Source: Carallia brachiata
Lineage: Eukaryota > Streptophyta > Magnoliopsida > Malpighiales > Rhizophoraceae
NCBI GenBank assembly: GCA_021464245.1
Contig: JADCRB010000028.1
Coordinates: 2,939,553-3,003,552 of the forward strand
Direction: 5' to 3'
DNA: 64,000 nt
Shown: positions 9,840 through 21,990 of the stretch, in pieces
How positions within the stretch are numbered: position 1 is the stretch's first letter
How the letters are laid out: the number at the start of each line of letters is the position of its first letter
The notes under the pieces: model-generated
What the model saw: only the letters and a program-made list of their open reading frames with translations
What the model was told of the DNA's origin: nothing
Databases searched by the model: none
Position numbers and translations under genes: made by a program

Positions 9840-9844
9840 GAATT
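9840..9844. repeat. Right target-site duplication, GAATT
   Basis: Perfect partner of 7495-7499. It is followed at once by GAATGCATTTAACACC, the normal continuation of the interrupted monomer. Confidence 0.92.
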
Positions 9845-9958
9845 GAATGCATTTAACACCCCAAAAGGTGTTGAAAATGGTTTTTGCATTGAAATTAAAG
9901 GTTTTTGTAAGCATTTATACTTCATTTAAGTTTAATTTGGGTTAATTAAGCCATTAAA
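9840..9958 (+). repeat. Satellite monomer remainder up to the gap
   Basis: This is the first half of a monomer, completing the one cut at 7499. It reads from GAATT through GGGTTAATTAAGCCATTAAA and stops near monomer position 119 at the N run. Confidence 0.93.
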
Positions 9959-10370
9959 NNNNNNNNNNNNNNNNNNNNNNNNNNNNNNNNNNNNNNNNNN
10001 NNNNNNNNNNNNNNNNNNNNNNNNNNNNNNNNNNNNNNNNNNNNNNNNNNNNNNNNNNNNNNNNNNNNNNNNNNNNNNNNNNNNNNNNNNNNNNNNNNNN
10101 NNNNNNNNNNNNNNNNNNNNNNNNNNNNNNNNNNNNNNNNNNNNNNNNNNNNNNNNNNNNNNNNNNNNNNNNNNNNNNNNNNNNNNNNNNNNNNNNNNNN
10201 NNNNNNNNNNNNNNNNNNNNNNNNNNNNNNNNNNNNNNNNNNNNNNNNNNNNNNNNNNNNNNNNNNNNNNNNNNNNNNNNNNNNNNNNNNNNNNNNNNNN
10301 NNNNNNNNNNNNNNNNNNNNNNNNNNNNNNNNNNNNNNNNNNNNNNNNNNNNNNNNNNNNNNNNNNNNNN
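9959..10370. other. Assembly gap, 412 N
   Basis: Flanks are satellite on both sides. The left flank stops at monomer position ~119 and the right flank resumes at ~66 (TTGTTAGCATTT). A gap of 420 would keep perfect register, so 412 is close to in-phase. It probably hides about 1.75 monomers. Confidence 0.9.
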
Positions 10371-13300
10371 TTGTTAGCATTTATACTTCATTCAAGTTTA
10401 ATTTGGGTTAAATAAGCCATTAAAATCCAAGAAAATCACTTATTTGGAAGAAATGAAGTGATTTAGCCTCTTTATTCGTGACACAAATGGTCTTATGCAA
10501 CCAATAAATGCAAATTTTGATCAATTGCACACTTATTGGAGGGAATTGAAAGCATTTAACACCCCAAAAGGTGTTGGAAATGGTTTTTGCATTTGAATTA
10601 AAGGTTTTTGTAAGCATTTATACCTAATTTAAGTTTAATTTGGGTTAAAAGCCATTAAATGCAAGAAAATCACTTATTTTCAATGAATAACGTAATCCAG
10701 CCTTCTTATTTGTGACACAAATGGTCTTATGCAGCTAATAAATGCAAATTACGATCAATTGAACACTTATTAGAGGAATTGAATTCATTTAACACCTCAA
10801 AAGGTGTTGGAAATGGTTTTTGCATTGAAATTAAACGTTTTCGTAAGCTTTATACTTCATTTAAGTTTAATTTGGGTTAAATAAGCCATTAAAATGTAAG
10901 AAAATCACTTATTTGCGAGAAACAAAGTAATTTAGCCTCTTTATCGTGACGCAAACGGTCTTATGCAACTAATAAATGCAAATTACGATCAATTGAACAC
11001 TTATTAGGGGAATTGAAAGCATGTAACACGCCAAAAGGTGTTGGAAATGGTTTTGCATTGAAATTAAAGGTTTTTGTAAGCATTTATACTTCATTTAAGT
11101 TTAATTTGGGTTAAATAAGCCATTAAAGTGCAAGAAAATCACTTATTAGCGAGAAATGAAGTAATTTTGCATCTTTATTCGTGACACAAATGGACTTATG
11201 CAACAAATAAATGCAAATTATGACCAATTGCCCACTTATTAGAGGAAATTGAATGCATTTAATACCCCCAAAGGTGTTGCAAATGGTTTTTGCATTGAAA
11301 TTAAGGGTTTTTGTAAGCATTTATCCTTAATTTAAGTTTAATTTGGGTTAAATAAGTCATTAAAAAGTAAGAAAATCACTCATTTGTAAGAAATGAAGTG
11401 ATTTAGCCTCTTTATTCATGACACAAGTGGTCTTATGCAACCAATAAATGCAAATTATGATCAATTAAACACTTATTAAAGGGAATTATATGCATTTAAC
11501 ACCCCAGAGGTGTTGGAAATGGTTTTTGCATTGAAATTAAAGGTTTTTGTAAGCATTTATACTTCATTCAAGTTTCATTTGGGTTAAATAAGCCATTAAA
11601 GTGCAAGAAAATCACTTATTAGCGAGAAATGAAGTAATTTTGCATCTTTATACGTGACACAAATGGTCTTCTGCAACTAATAAATGCAAATTATGATCAA
11701 TTGGACACTTATTAGAGGGAATTGAATGCATTTAACACCCCAAAAGGTGTTGGAAATGGTTTTTGCATTGAAATTAAAGGTTTTTGTAAGCATTTATACT
11801 TCATTTAACTTTAATTTGGGTTAATTAAGCCATTAAAATGTAAGAAAATCACTTATTTGCAAGAAATGAAGTAATTTAGCCTCTTTATTCGTGACACTAA
11901 TGGTCTTACGCAACTAATAAACGCAAATTACGATCAATTAAACACTTATTAGAGGGAATTGAAAGCATGTAACACGCCAAAAGGTGTTGGAAATGGTTTT
12001 TGCATTGAAATTAAAGGTTTTTGTAAGCATTTATACTTCATTTAAGTTTAATTTGGGTTAAATAAGCCATTAAAGTGCAAGAAAATCACTTATTAGCGAG
12101 AAATGAAGTAATTTTGCATCTTTATTCGTGACACAAATGGACTTATGTAACAAATAAATGCAAATTATGACCAATTGCCCACTTATTAGAGGAAATTGAA
12201 TGCATTTAATACCCCCAAAGGTGTTGCAAATGGTTTTTGCATTGAAATTAAGGTTTTTGTAATTTATCCTTAATTTAAGTTTAATTTGGGTTAAATAAGT
12301 CATTAAAAAGTAAGAAAATCACTCATTGTAAGAAATGAAGTGATTTAGCCTCTTATTCATGACACAAGTGGTCTTATGCAACCAATAAATGCAAATTATG
12401 ATCAATTAAACACTTATTAAAGGGAATTATATGCATTTAACACCCCAGGAGGTGTTGGAAATGGTTTTTGCATTGAAATTAAACGTTTTTGTAAGCATTT
12501 ATACTTCATTCAAGTTTCGTTTGGGTTAAATAAGCCATTAAAGTGCAAGAAAATCACTTATTAGCGAGAAATGAAGTAATTTTGCATCTTTATACGTGAC
12601 ACAAATGGTCTTCTGCAACTAATAAATGCAAATTATGATCAATTGGACACTTATTAGAGGGAATTGAATGCATTTAACACCCCAAAAGGTGTTGGAAATG
12701 GTTTTTGCATTGAAATTAAAGGTTTTTGTAAGCATTTATACTTCATTTAACTTTAATTTGAGTTAATTAAGCCATTTAAATGTAAGAAAATCACTTATTT
12801 GCAAGAAATGAAGTAATTTAGCCTCTTTATTCGTGACACTAATGGTCTTATGCAACTAATAAACGCAAATTACGATCAATTGAACACTTATTAGAGGGAA
12901 TTGAATGCATTTAACACCCCAAAAGGTGATGGAAATGGTTTTTGCGTTGAAATTAAAGGTTTTTGTAAGCATTTATACTTCATTTAAGTTTAATTTGGGT
13001 GAAATGAGCCATTAAAATCCAAGAAAATCACCCTTTTACAAGAAATAATGTGATTTATTCTCTTTATTCTTACCACAAATGGTCTTATGGAGCTAATAAA
13101 TGCAAACTATGATCAATTGCACACTTATTAGAGGGATTTGAATGCATTTAACACCCAAAAAGGTGTTGGAAATGGTTTTTGCATTGAAATTAAAGGTTTT
13201 TGTAAGCGTTTATCCTTCATTTAAGTTTAATTTGGGTTAAATAAGCCATTAAAGTGCAAGAAAATCATTTATTTTCAAGAAATGAAGTAATTTAGCCTCT

Positions 13301-13500
13301 TTATTCATTACACAAATGGTCTTATGCAGCTAATAAATGCAAATTACGATCAATTGAACACTTATTAGAGGGAATTGAATGCATTTAACACCCCAAAAGG
13401 TGTTGGAAATGGTTTTTGCATTGAAATTAAAGGGTTTTGTTAGCATTTATACTTCATTCAAGTTTAATTTGGGTTAAATAAGCCATTAAAATCCAAGAAA
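10371..13500 (+). repeat. 237-bp satellite with a 4-monomer repeat (947 bp)
   Basis: About 13 monomers. The block with AAATGGACTT repeats at 11191 and 12138 (947 bp, four monomers), together with its neighbours (ATACCCCCAAAGG type, TATATGC type). The TATTTGGAAG variant at 10441 recurs at 13507 (3066 bp, 13 monomers). The bases here are clean, with few indels. No gene. Confidence 0.93.
12898..13134 (+). repeat. Representative divergent monomer, CTTACCAC subtype
   Basis: Exactly 237 bp. It differs from consensus by GGTGATGG for GGTGTTGG, GCGTTG for GCATTG, GGGTGAAATGAGCC, a CCCTTTTACAAG stretch and CTTACCACAAATGGTC with ATGGAGC. The subtype also occurs near 270-470, 1320-1490, 2650-2840, 4000-4170, 5380-5560, 15050-15230, 17640-17820 and 21390-21580. 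It is absent from the later HORs (after ~24 kb) as far as I can see. Confidence 0.85.
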
Positions 13501-16500
13501 ATCACTTATTTGGAAGAAATGAAGTGATTTAGCCTCTTTATTCGTGACACAAATGGTCTTATGCAACCAATAAATGCAAATTTTGATCAATTGCACACTT
13601 ATTGGAGGGAATTGAAAGCATTTAACACCCCAAAAGGTGTTGGAAATGGTTTTGGCATTTGAATTAAAGGTTTTTGTAAGCATTTATACCTAATTTAAGT
13701 TTAATTTGGGTTAAATAAGCCATTTAAATGCAAGAAAATCACTTATTTTCAATGAATAACGTAATCCAGCCTTCTTATTTGTGACACAAATGGTCTTATG
13801 CAGCTAATAAATGTAAGTTACGATCAATTGAACACTTATTAGAGGAAATTGAATTCATTTAACACCTCAAAAGGTGTTGGAAATGGTTTTTGCATTGAAA
13901 TTAAACGTTTTCGTAAGCTTTTATACGTCATTTAAGTTTAATTTGGGTTAAATAAGCCATTAAAATGTAAGAAAATCACTTATTTGCGAGAAATAAAGTA
14001 ATTTAGCCTCTTTATTCGTGACGCAAACGGTCTTATGCAACTAATAAATGCAAATTACGATCAATTGAACACTTATTAGAGGGAATTGAAAGCATGTAAC
14101 ACGCCAAAAGGTGTTGGAAATGGTTTTTGCATTGAAATTAAAGGTTTTTGTAAGCATTTATACTTCATTTAAGTTTAATTTGGGTTAAATAAGCCATTAA
14201 AGTGCAAGAAAATCACTTATTAGCGAGAAATGAAGTAATTTTGCATCTTTATTCGTGACACAAATGGACTTATGCAACAAATAAATGCAAATTATAACCA
14301 ATTGCCCACTTATTAGAGGAAATTGAATGCATTAAATACCCCCAAAGGTGTTGCAAATGGTTTTTGCATTGAAATTAAGGGTTTTTGTAAGCATTTATCC
14401 TTAATTTAAGTTTAATTTGGGTTAAATAAGTCATTAAAAAGTAAGAAAATCACTCATTTGTAAGAAATGAAGTGATTTAGCCTCTTTATTCATGACACAA
14501 GTGGTCTTATGCAACCAATAAATGCAAATTATGATCAATTAAACACTTATTAAAGGGAATTATATGCATTTAACACCCCAAGAGGCGTTGAAAATGGTTT
14601 TTGCATTGAAATTAAAGGTTTTTGTAAGCATTTATACTTCATTCAAGTTTCATTTGGGTTAAATAAGCCATTAAAATGCAAGAAAATCACTTATTAGCGA
14701 GAAATGAAGTAATTTTGCGTCTTTATACGTGACACAAATGGTCTTCTGCAACTACTAATGCAAATTATGATCAATTGGACACTTATTAGAGGGAATTAAA
14801 TGCATTTAACACCCCAAAAGGTGTTGGAAATGGTTTTTGCATTGAAATTAAAGGTTTTTGTAAGCATTTATACTTCATTTAAGTTTAATTTGGGTTAATT
14901 AAGCCATTAAAATGTAAGAAAATCACTTATTTGCAAGAAATGAAGTAATTTAGCCTCTTTATTCGTGACACTAATGGTCTTATGCAACTAATAAACGCAA
15001 ATTACGATCAATTGAACAGTTATTAGAGGGAATTGAATGCATTTAACATCCCAAAAGGTGATGGAAATGGTTTTTGCGTTGAAATTAAAGGTTTTTGTAA
15101 GCATTTATACTTCATTTAAGTTTAATTTGGGTGAAATGAGCCATTAAAATCCAAGAAAATCACCCTTTTACAAGAAATAATGTGATTTATTCTCTTTATT
15201 CTTACCACAAATGTCTTATGGAGCTAATAAATGCAAACTATGATCAATTGCACACTTATTAGAGGGATTTGAATGCATTTAACACCCAAAAGGTGTTGGA
15301 AATGGTTTTTGCATTGAAATTAAAGGTTTTTGTAAGCGTTTATCCTTCATTAAGTTTAATTTGGGTTAAATAAGCCATTAAAGTGCAAGAAAATCATTTA
15401 TTTTCAAGAAATGAAGTAATTTAGCCTCCTTATTTCATTACACAAATGGTCTTATGCAGCTAATAAATGCAAATTACGATCAATTGAACACTTATTAGAG
15501 GGAATTGAATGCATTTACACCCCAAAAGGTGTTGGAAATGGTTTTTGCATTGAAATTAAAGGGTTTTGTTAGCATTTATACTTCATTCAAGTTTAATTTG
15601 GGTTAAATAAGCCATTAAATCCAAGAAAATCACTTATTTGGAAGAAATGAAGTGATTTAGGCCTCTTTATTCGTGACACAAATGGTCTTATGCAACCAAT
15701 AAATGCAAATTTTGATCATGCACACTTTGGAGGGAATTGAAAGCATTTAACACCCCAAAAGGTGTTGGAAATGGTTTTTGCATTGAATTAAAGGTTTTTG
15801 TAAGCATTTATACCTAATTTAAGTTTAATTTGGGTTAAATAAGCCATTTAAATGCAAGAAAATCACTTATTTTCAATGAATAACGTAATCCAGCCTTCTT
15901 ATTTGTGACACATATGGTCTTATACAGCTAATAAATGCAAATTACGATCAATTGAACACTTATTAGAGGAAATTGAATTCATTTAACACCTCAAAAGGTG
16001 TTGGAAATGGTTTTTGCATTGAAATTAAACGTTTTTGTAAGCTTTTATACTTTATTTAAGTTTAATTTGGGTTAAATAAGTCATTAAAATGTAAGAAAAT
16101 CACTTATTTGCAAGAAATGAAGTAATTTAGCCTCTTTATTCGTGACACTAATGGTCTTATGCAACCAATAAATGCAAATTTTGATCAATTGCACACTTAT
16201 TGGAGGGAATTGAAAGCATTTAACACCCCAAAAGGTGTTGGAAATGGTTTTGTGCATTTGAATTAAAGGTTTTTGTAAGCATTTATACCTAATTTAAGTT
16301 TAATTTGGGTTAAATAAGCCATTTAAATGCAAGAAAATCACTTATTTTCAATGAATAACGTAATCCAGCCTTCTTATTTGTGACACAAATGGTCTTATGC
16401 AGCTAATAAATGTAAGTTACGATCAATTGAACACTTATTAGAGGAAATTGAATTCATTTAACACCTCAAAAGGTGTTGGAAATGGTTTTTGCATTGAATT

Positions 16501-19500
16501 AAAACGTTTTCGTAAGCTTTTATACGTCATTTAAGTTTAATTTGGGTTAAATAAGCCATTAAAATGTAAGAAAATCACTTTTGCGAGAAATAAAGTAATT
16601 TAGCCTCTTTATTCGTGACGCAAACGGTCTTATGCAACTAATAAATGCAAATTACGATCAATTGAACACTTATTAGAGGGAATTGAAAGCATGTAACACG
16701 CCAAAAGGTGTTGGAAATGGTTTTTGCATTGAAATTAAAGGTTTTTGTAAGCATTTATACTTCATTTAAGTTTAATTTGGGTTAAATAAGCCATTAAAGT
16801 GCAAGAAAATCACTTATTAGCGAGAAATGAAGTAATTTGCATCTTATTCGTGACACAAATGGACTTATGCAACAAATAAATGCAAATTATGACCAATTGC
16901 CCACTTATTAGAGGAAATTGAATGCATTAAATACCCCCAAAGGTGTTTGCAATGGTTTTTGCATTGAAATTAAGGTTTTTGTAAGCATTATCCTCTAATT
17001 TAAGTTTATTTGGGTTAAATAAGTCATTAAAAGTAAGAAAATCACTCATTTAAGAATGAAGTGATTTAGCCTCTTTATTCATGACACAAGTGGTCTTATG
17101 CAACCAATAAATGCAAATTATGATCAATTAAACACTTATTAAAGGGAATTATATGCATTTAACACCCCAAGAGGCGTTGAAAATGGTTTTTGCATTGAAA
17201 TTAAAGGTTTTTGTAAGCATTTATACTTCATTCAAGTTTCATTTGGGTTAAATAAGCCATTAAAATGCAAGAAAATCACTTATTAGCGAGAAATGAAGTA
17301 ATTTTGCGTCTTTATACGTGACACAAATGGTCTTCTGCAACTACTAATGCAAATTATGATCAATTGGACACTTATTAGAGGGAATTAAATGCATTTAACA
17401 CCCCAAAAGGTGTTGGAAATGGTTTTTGCATTGAAATTAAAGGTTTTTGTAAGCATTTATACTTCATTTAAGTTTTAATTTGGGTTAATTAAGCCATTAA
17501 AATGTAAGAAAATCACTTATTTGCAAGAAATGAAGTAATTTAGCCTCTTTATTCGTGACACTAATGGTCTTATGCAACTAATAAACGCAAATTACGATCA
17601 ATTGAACAGTTATTAGAGGAATTGAATGCATTTAACATCCCAAAAGGTGATGGAAATGGTTTTTGCGTTGAAATTAAAGGTTTTTGTAAGCATTTATACT
17701 TCATTAAGTTTAATTTGGGTGAAATGAGCCATTTAAAATCCAAGAAAATCACCCTTTACAAGAAATAATGTGATTATTCTCTTTATTCTTACCACAAATG
17801 GTCTTATGGAGCTAATAAATGCAAACTATGATCAATTGCACACTTATTAGAGGGATTTGAATGCATTTAACACCCAAAAAGGTGTTGAAATGGTTTTTTG
17901 CATTGAAATTAAAGGTTTTTGTAAGCGTTTATCCTTCATTTAAGTTTAATTTGGGTTAAATAAGCCATTAAAGTGCAAGAAAATCATTTATTTTCAAGAA
18001 ATGAAGTAATTTAGCCTCCTTATTCATTACACAATGGTCTTATGCAGCTAATAAATGCATTACGATCAATTGAACACTTATTAGGGAATTGAATGCATTT
18101 AACACCCCAAAAGGTGTTGGAAATGGTTTTTGCATTGAAATTAAAGGGTTTTTGTTAGCATTTATACTTCATTCAAGTTTAATTTGGGTTAAATAAGCCA
18201 TTAAAATCCAAGAAAATCACTTATTTGGAAGAAATGAAGTGATTTAGCCTCTTTATTCGTGACACAAATGTCTTATGCAACCAATAAATGCAAATTTTGA
18301 TCAATTGCACACTTATTGGAGGGAATTGAAAGCATTTAACACCCCAAAAGGTGTTGGAAATGGTTTTTTGCATTTGAATTAAAAGGTTTTTGTAAGCATT
18401 TATACCTAATTTAAGTTTAATTTGGGTTAAATAAGCCATTTAAATGCAAGAAAATCACTTATTTTCAATGAATAACGTAATCCAGCCTTCTTATTTGTGA
18501 CACATATGGTCTTATACAGCTAATAAATGCAACATACGATCAATTGAACACTTATTAGAGGAAATTGAATTCATTTAACACCTCAAAAGGTGTTGGAAAT
18601 GGTTTTGCATTGAAATTAAAGTTTTGTTAAGCTTTTACTACTTATTTAAGTTTAATTTGGGTTTAAATAAGTCATTAAAATGTAAGAAAATCACTTATTT
18701 GCAAGAGAATGAAGTAATTTAGCCTCTTATTCGTGCCACTAATGGTCTTATGCAACCAATAAATGCAAATTTGATCAATTGCACATTATTGGAGGGAATT
18801 GAAAGCATTTAACACCCCAAAGGTGTTGGAAATGGTTTTTGCATTTGAATTAAAGGTTTTTGTAAGCATTTATACCTAATTTAGTTTAATTTGGGTTAAA
18901 TAAGCCATTTAAATGCAAGAAAATCACTTATTTTCAATGAATAACGTAATCCAGCCATCTTATTTGTGACACAAATGGTCTTATACAGCTAATAAATGCA
19001 AATTACGATCAATTGAACACTTATTAGAGGAAATTGAATTCATTTAACACCTCAAAAGGTGTTGGAAATGGTTTTTGCATTGAAATTAAACGTTTTCGTA
19101 AGCTTTTATACTTTATTTAAGTTTAATTTGGGTTAAAAAGTCATTAAAATGTAAGAAAATCACTTATTTGCGGGGAAATAAAGTAATTTAGCCTCTTTAT
19201 TCGTGATGCAAACGGTCTTATGCAACTAATAAATGCAAATTACGATCAATTGAACACTTATTAGAGGGAATTGAAATGCATTTAACACCCAAAAGGTGTT
19301 GGAAATGGTTTTGCATTGAAATTAAAGTTTTTGTAAGCGTTATACTTCATTTAAGTTTAATTTGGGTTAAATAAGCCATTAAATGTCAGAAAATCACTTA
19401 TTTGCAAGAAATGAAAGTAATTTAGCCTCTTTATCGTGACACTGATGGTCTTATGCAACAAATAAACGCAAATTACGACCAATTGAACAGTTATTAGAGG

Positions 19501-21990
19501 AATTGAATGCATTTAACACCCCAAAGGTGATTGGAAATGGTTTTTGCGTTGAAATTAAGGTTTTTTTAGCATTTATCTTCATTAAGTTTAATTTGGGTGA
19601 AATGAGCCATTAAATCCAAGAAAATCCCTTTTACAAGAAATAATGTGATTTTTTCTCTTATTCTTACACAAATGTCTATGAGCTATAATGTAACAAAACT
19701 ATGATCAATGCACACTATTTAGAGGGATTTGAATGCATTTAACACCCAAAAAGGTGTTGGAAATGGTTTTTGCTTGAAATTGAACAATTAAAGGTTTTGT
19801 AAGCGTTTATCCTTCATTTAAGTTTCATTTGGGTTAAATAAGCCATTAAAAGTGCAAAGAAAATCATTTATTTTCAAGAAATGAAGTAATTTAGCTCCTT
19901 ATTATTACACAAATGGTCTTATGCAGCTACAATAAATGCAAATTACGATCAATTGACACTTATTAGAGGGAATTGAATGCATTTAACACCCCAAAAGGTG
20001 TTGGAAATGGTTTTTGCATTGAAATTAAGGGTTTTGTTAGCATTTATACTTCATTCAAGTTTAATTTGGGTTAATAAGCCATTAAAATCCAAGAAAATCA
20101 CTTATTTGGAAGAAATGAAGTGATTTAGCCTCTTTATTCGTGACACAAATGGTCTTATGCAACAATAAATGCAAATTTGATCAATTGCACACTTATTGGA
20201 GGGAATTGAAAGCATTTAACACCCCAAAAGGTGTTGGAAATGGTTTTTGCATTTGAATTAAAGGTTTTTGTAAGCATTATACCTATTTAAGTTTAATTTG
20301 GGTTAAATAAGCCATTTAAATGCAAGAAAATCACTTATTTCAATGAATAACGTAATCCAGCCTCTTATTTGTGACACATATGGTCTTATACAGCTAATAA
20401 ATGCAAATTACGATCAATGAACACTTATTAGAGGAAATTGGAATTCATTTAACACCTCAAAAGGTGTTGGAAATGGTTTTTGCATTGAAATTAAACGTTT
20501 TTGTAAGCTTTTATACTTATTTAAGTTTAATTTGGGTTAAATAAGTCATTAAAATGTAAGAAAATCACTTATTTGCAAGAAATGAAGTAATTTAGCCTCT
20601 TTATTCGTGACACTAATGGTCTTATGCAACCAATAAATGCAAATTTTGATCAATTGCACACTTATTGGAGGAATTGAAAGCAGTTAACACCCCAAAAGGT
20701 GTTGGAAATGGTTTTTGCATTTGAATTAAGGTTTTGTTGTAAGCATTATACCTAATTTAGTTTAATTTTGGGTTAAATAAGCCATTTAAATGCAAGAAAA
20801 ATCACTTATTTTCAATGAATAACGTAATCCAGCCATCTTATTTGTGACACAAATGGTCTTATACAGCTAATAAATGCAAATTACGATCAATTGAACATTA
20901 GAGGGAATTGAATTCATTTAACACCTCAAAAGGTGTTGGAAATGGTTTTTGCATTGAAATTAAACGTTTTCGTCTTTTATACTTTATTTTAAGTTTAATG
21001 TGGGTTAATAAGTCATTAAAATGTAAGAAAACACTTATGTGCGGGAAATAAAGTATTTAGCCTCTTTATATCGTGAGCAAAGGTCTTATGCAACTAATAA
21101 ATGCAAATTACGATCAATTGAACACTTATTAGAGGAATTGAATGCATTTAACACCCAAAAGGTGATGGAAATGGTTTTGCATTGAAATTAAAGTTTTTTG
21201 TAAGCGTTTATCCTTCATTTAAGTTTAATTTGGGTTAAATAAGCCATTAAAATGTAAGAAAAATCACTTATTTGCAAGAAATGAAGTATATTTAGCCTCT
21301 TTATTCGTGACACTGAATGGTCTTATGCAACTAATAAACGCAAATTACGATCAATTGAACAGTTATTGAGGGAATTGAATGCATTAACATCCCAAAAGGT
21401 GATGGAAATGGTTTTTGCGTTGAAATTAAAGGTTTTTGTAAGCATTTATACTTCATTTAAGTTTAATTTGGGTGAAATGAGCCATTAAATCCAAGAAAAT
21501 CACCCTTTTACAAGATAATAATTTGTTTATCTCTTTATTCTTACCACAAATGGTCTTTGGAGCTAATAAATGCAAACTATGATCAATTGCACACTTATTA
21601 GAGGGAATTGAATGCATTTAACACCCCAAAAGTTGTTATAAATAGTTTTTGCATTGAAATTAAAGGTTTTTTTAAGCATTTAAACTTCATTCAAGTTTAA
21701 TTTGGGTTAAATAAGCCATTAAAATGCAAGAAAATCACTTATTTGCATGAAATGAACTAATTTAGCCTCTTTATTAATGACACAAATGGTCTTATGCAAC
21801 TAATAAATGCAAATTACGATCAATTGCACACTTATTAGGGGGAATTGAATGCATTTAACGCCCCAAAAGGTGTTGGAAATGGTTTTTGCATTGAAATTAA
21901 AGGTTTTTGTAAGCATTTATCCTTGCTTTAAGTTTAATTTGGGTTAAATAAGCCATTAAAGTGCAAGAAAATCACTTATTAGCGAGAAAT
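13501..21990 (+). repeat. Variable-length HORs of 9, 11 and 8 monomers
   Basis: The TATTTGGAAG monomer marks successive blocks at 13507, 15635, 18222 and 20103, steps of 2128, 2587 and 1881 bp (about 9, 11 and 8 monomers). The GAATTCATTTAACACCTC type, the AACGTAATCCAGCC type and the CTTACCAC type follow in shared order. Sequence from ~15.2 kb onward has many one-base indels compared with 13.5-15.2 kb. No gene. Confidence 0.87.

Noticed and set aside
9643..9846. 67-codon open frame on the plus strand in the right LTR
   Set aside because: Lies wholly in U5 and runs into the satellite; its near-match in the left LTR is only the inverted copy. No sign of a coding role.
9946..10380. 144-codon open frame over the N run
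   Set aside because: Consists almost entirely of unknown bases.
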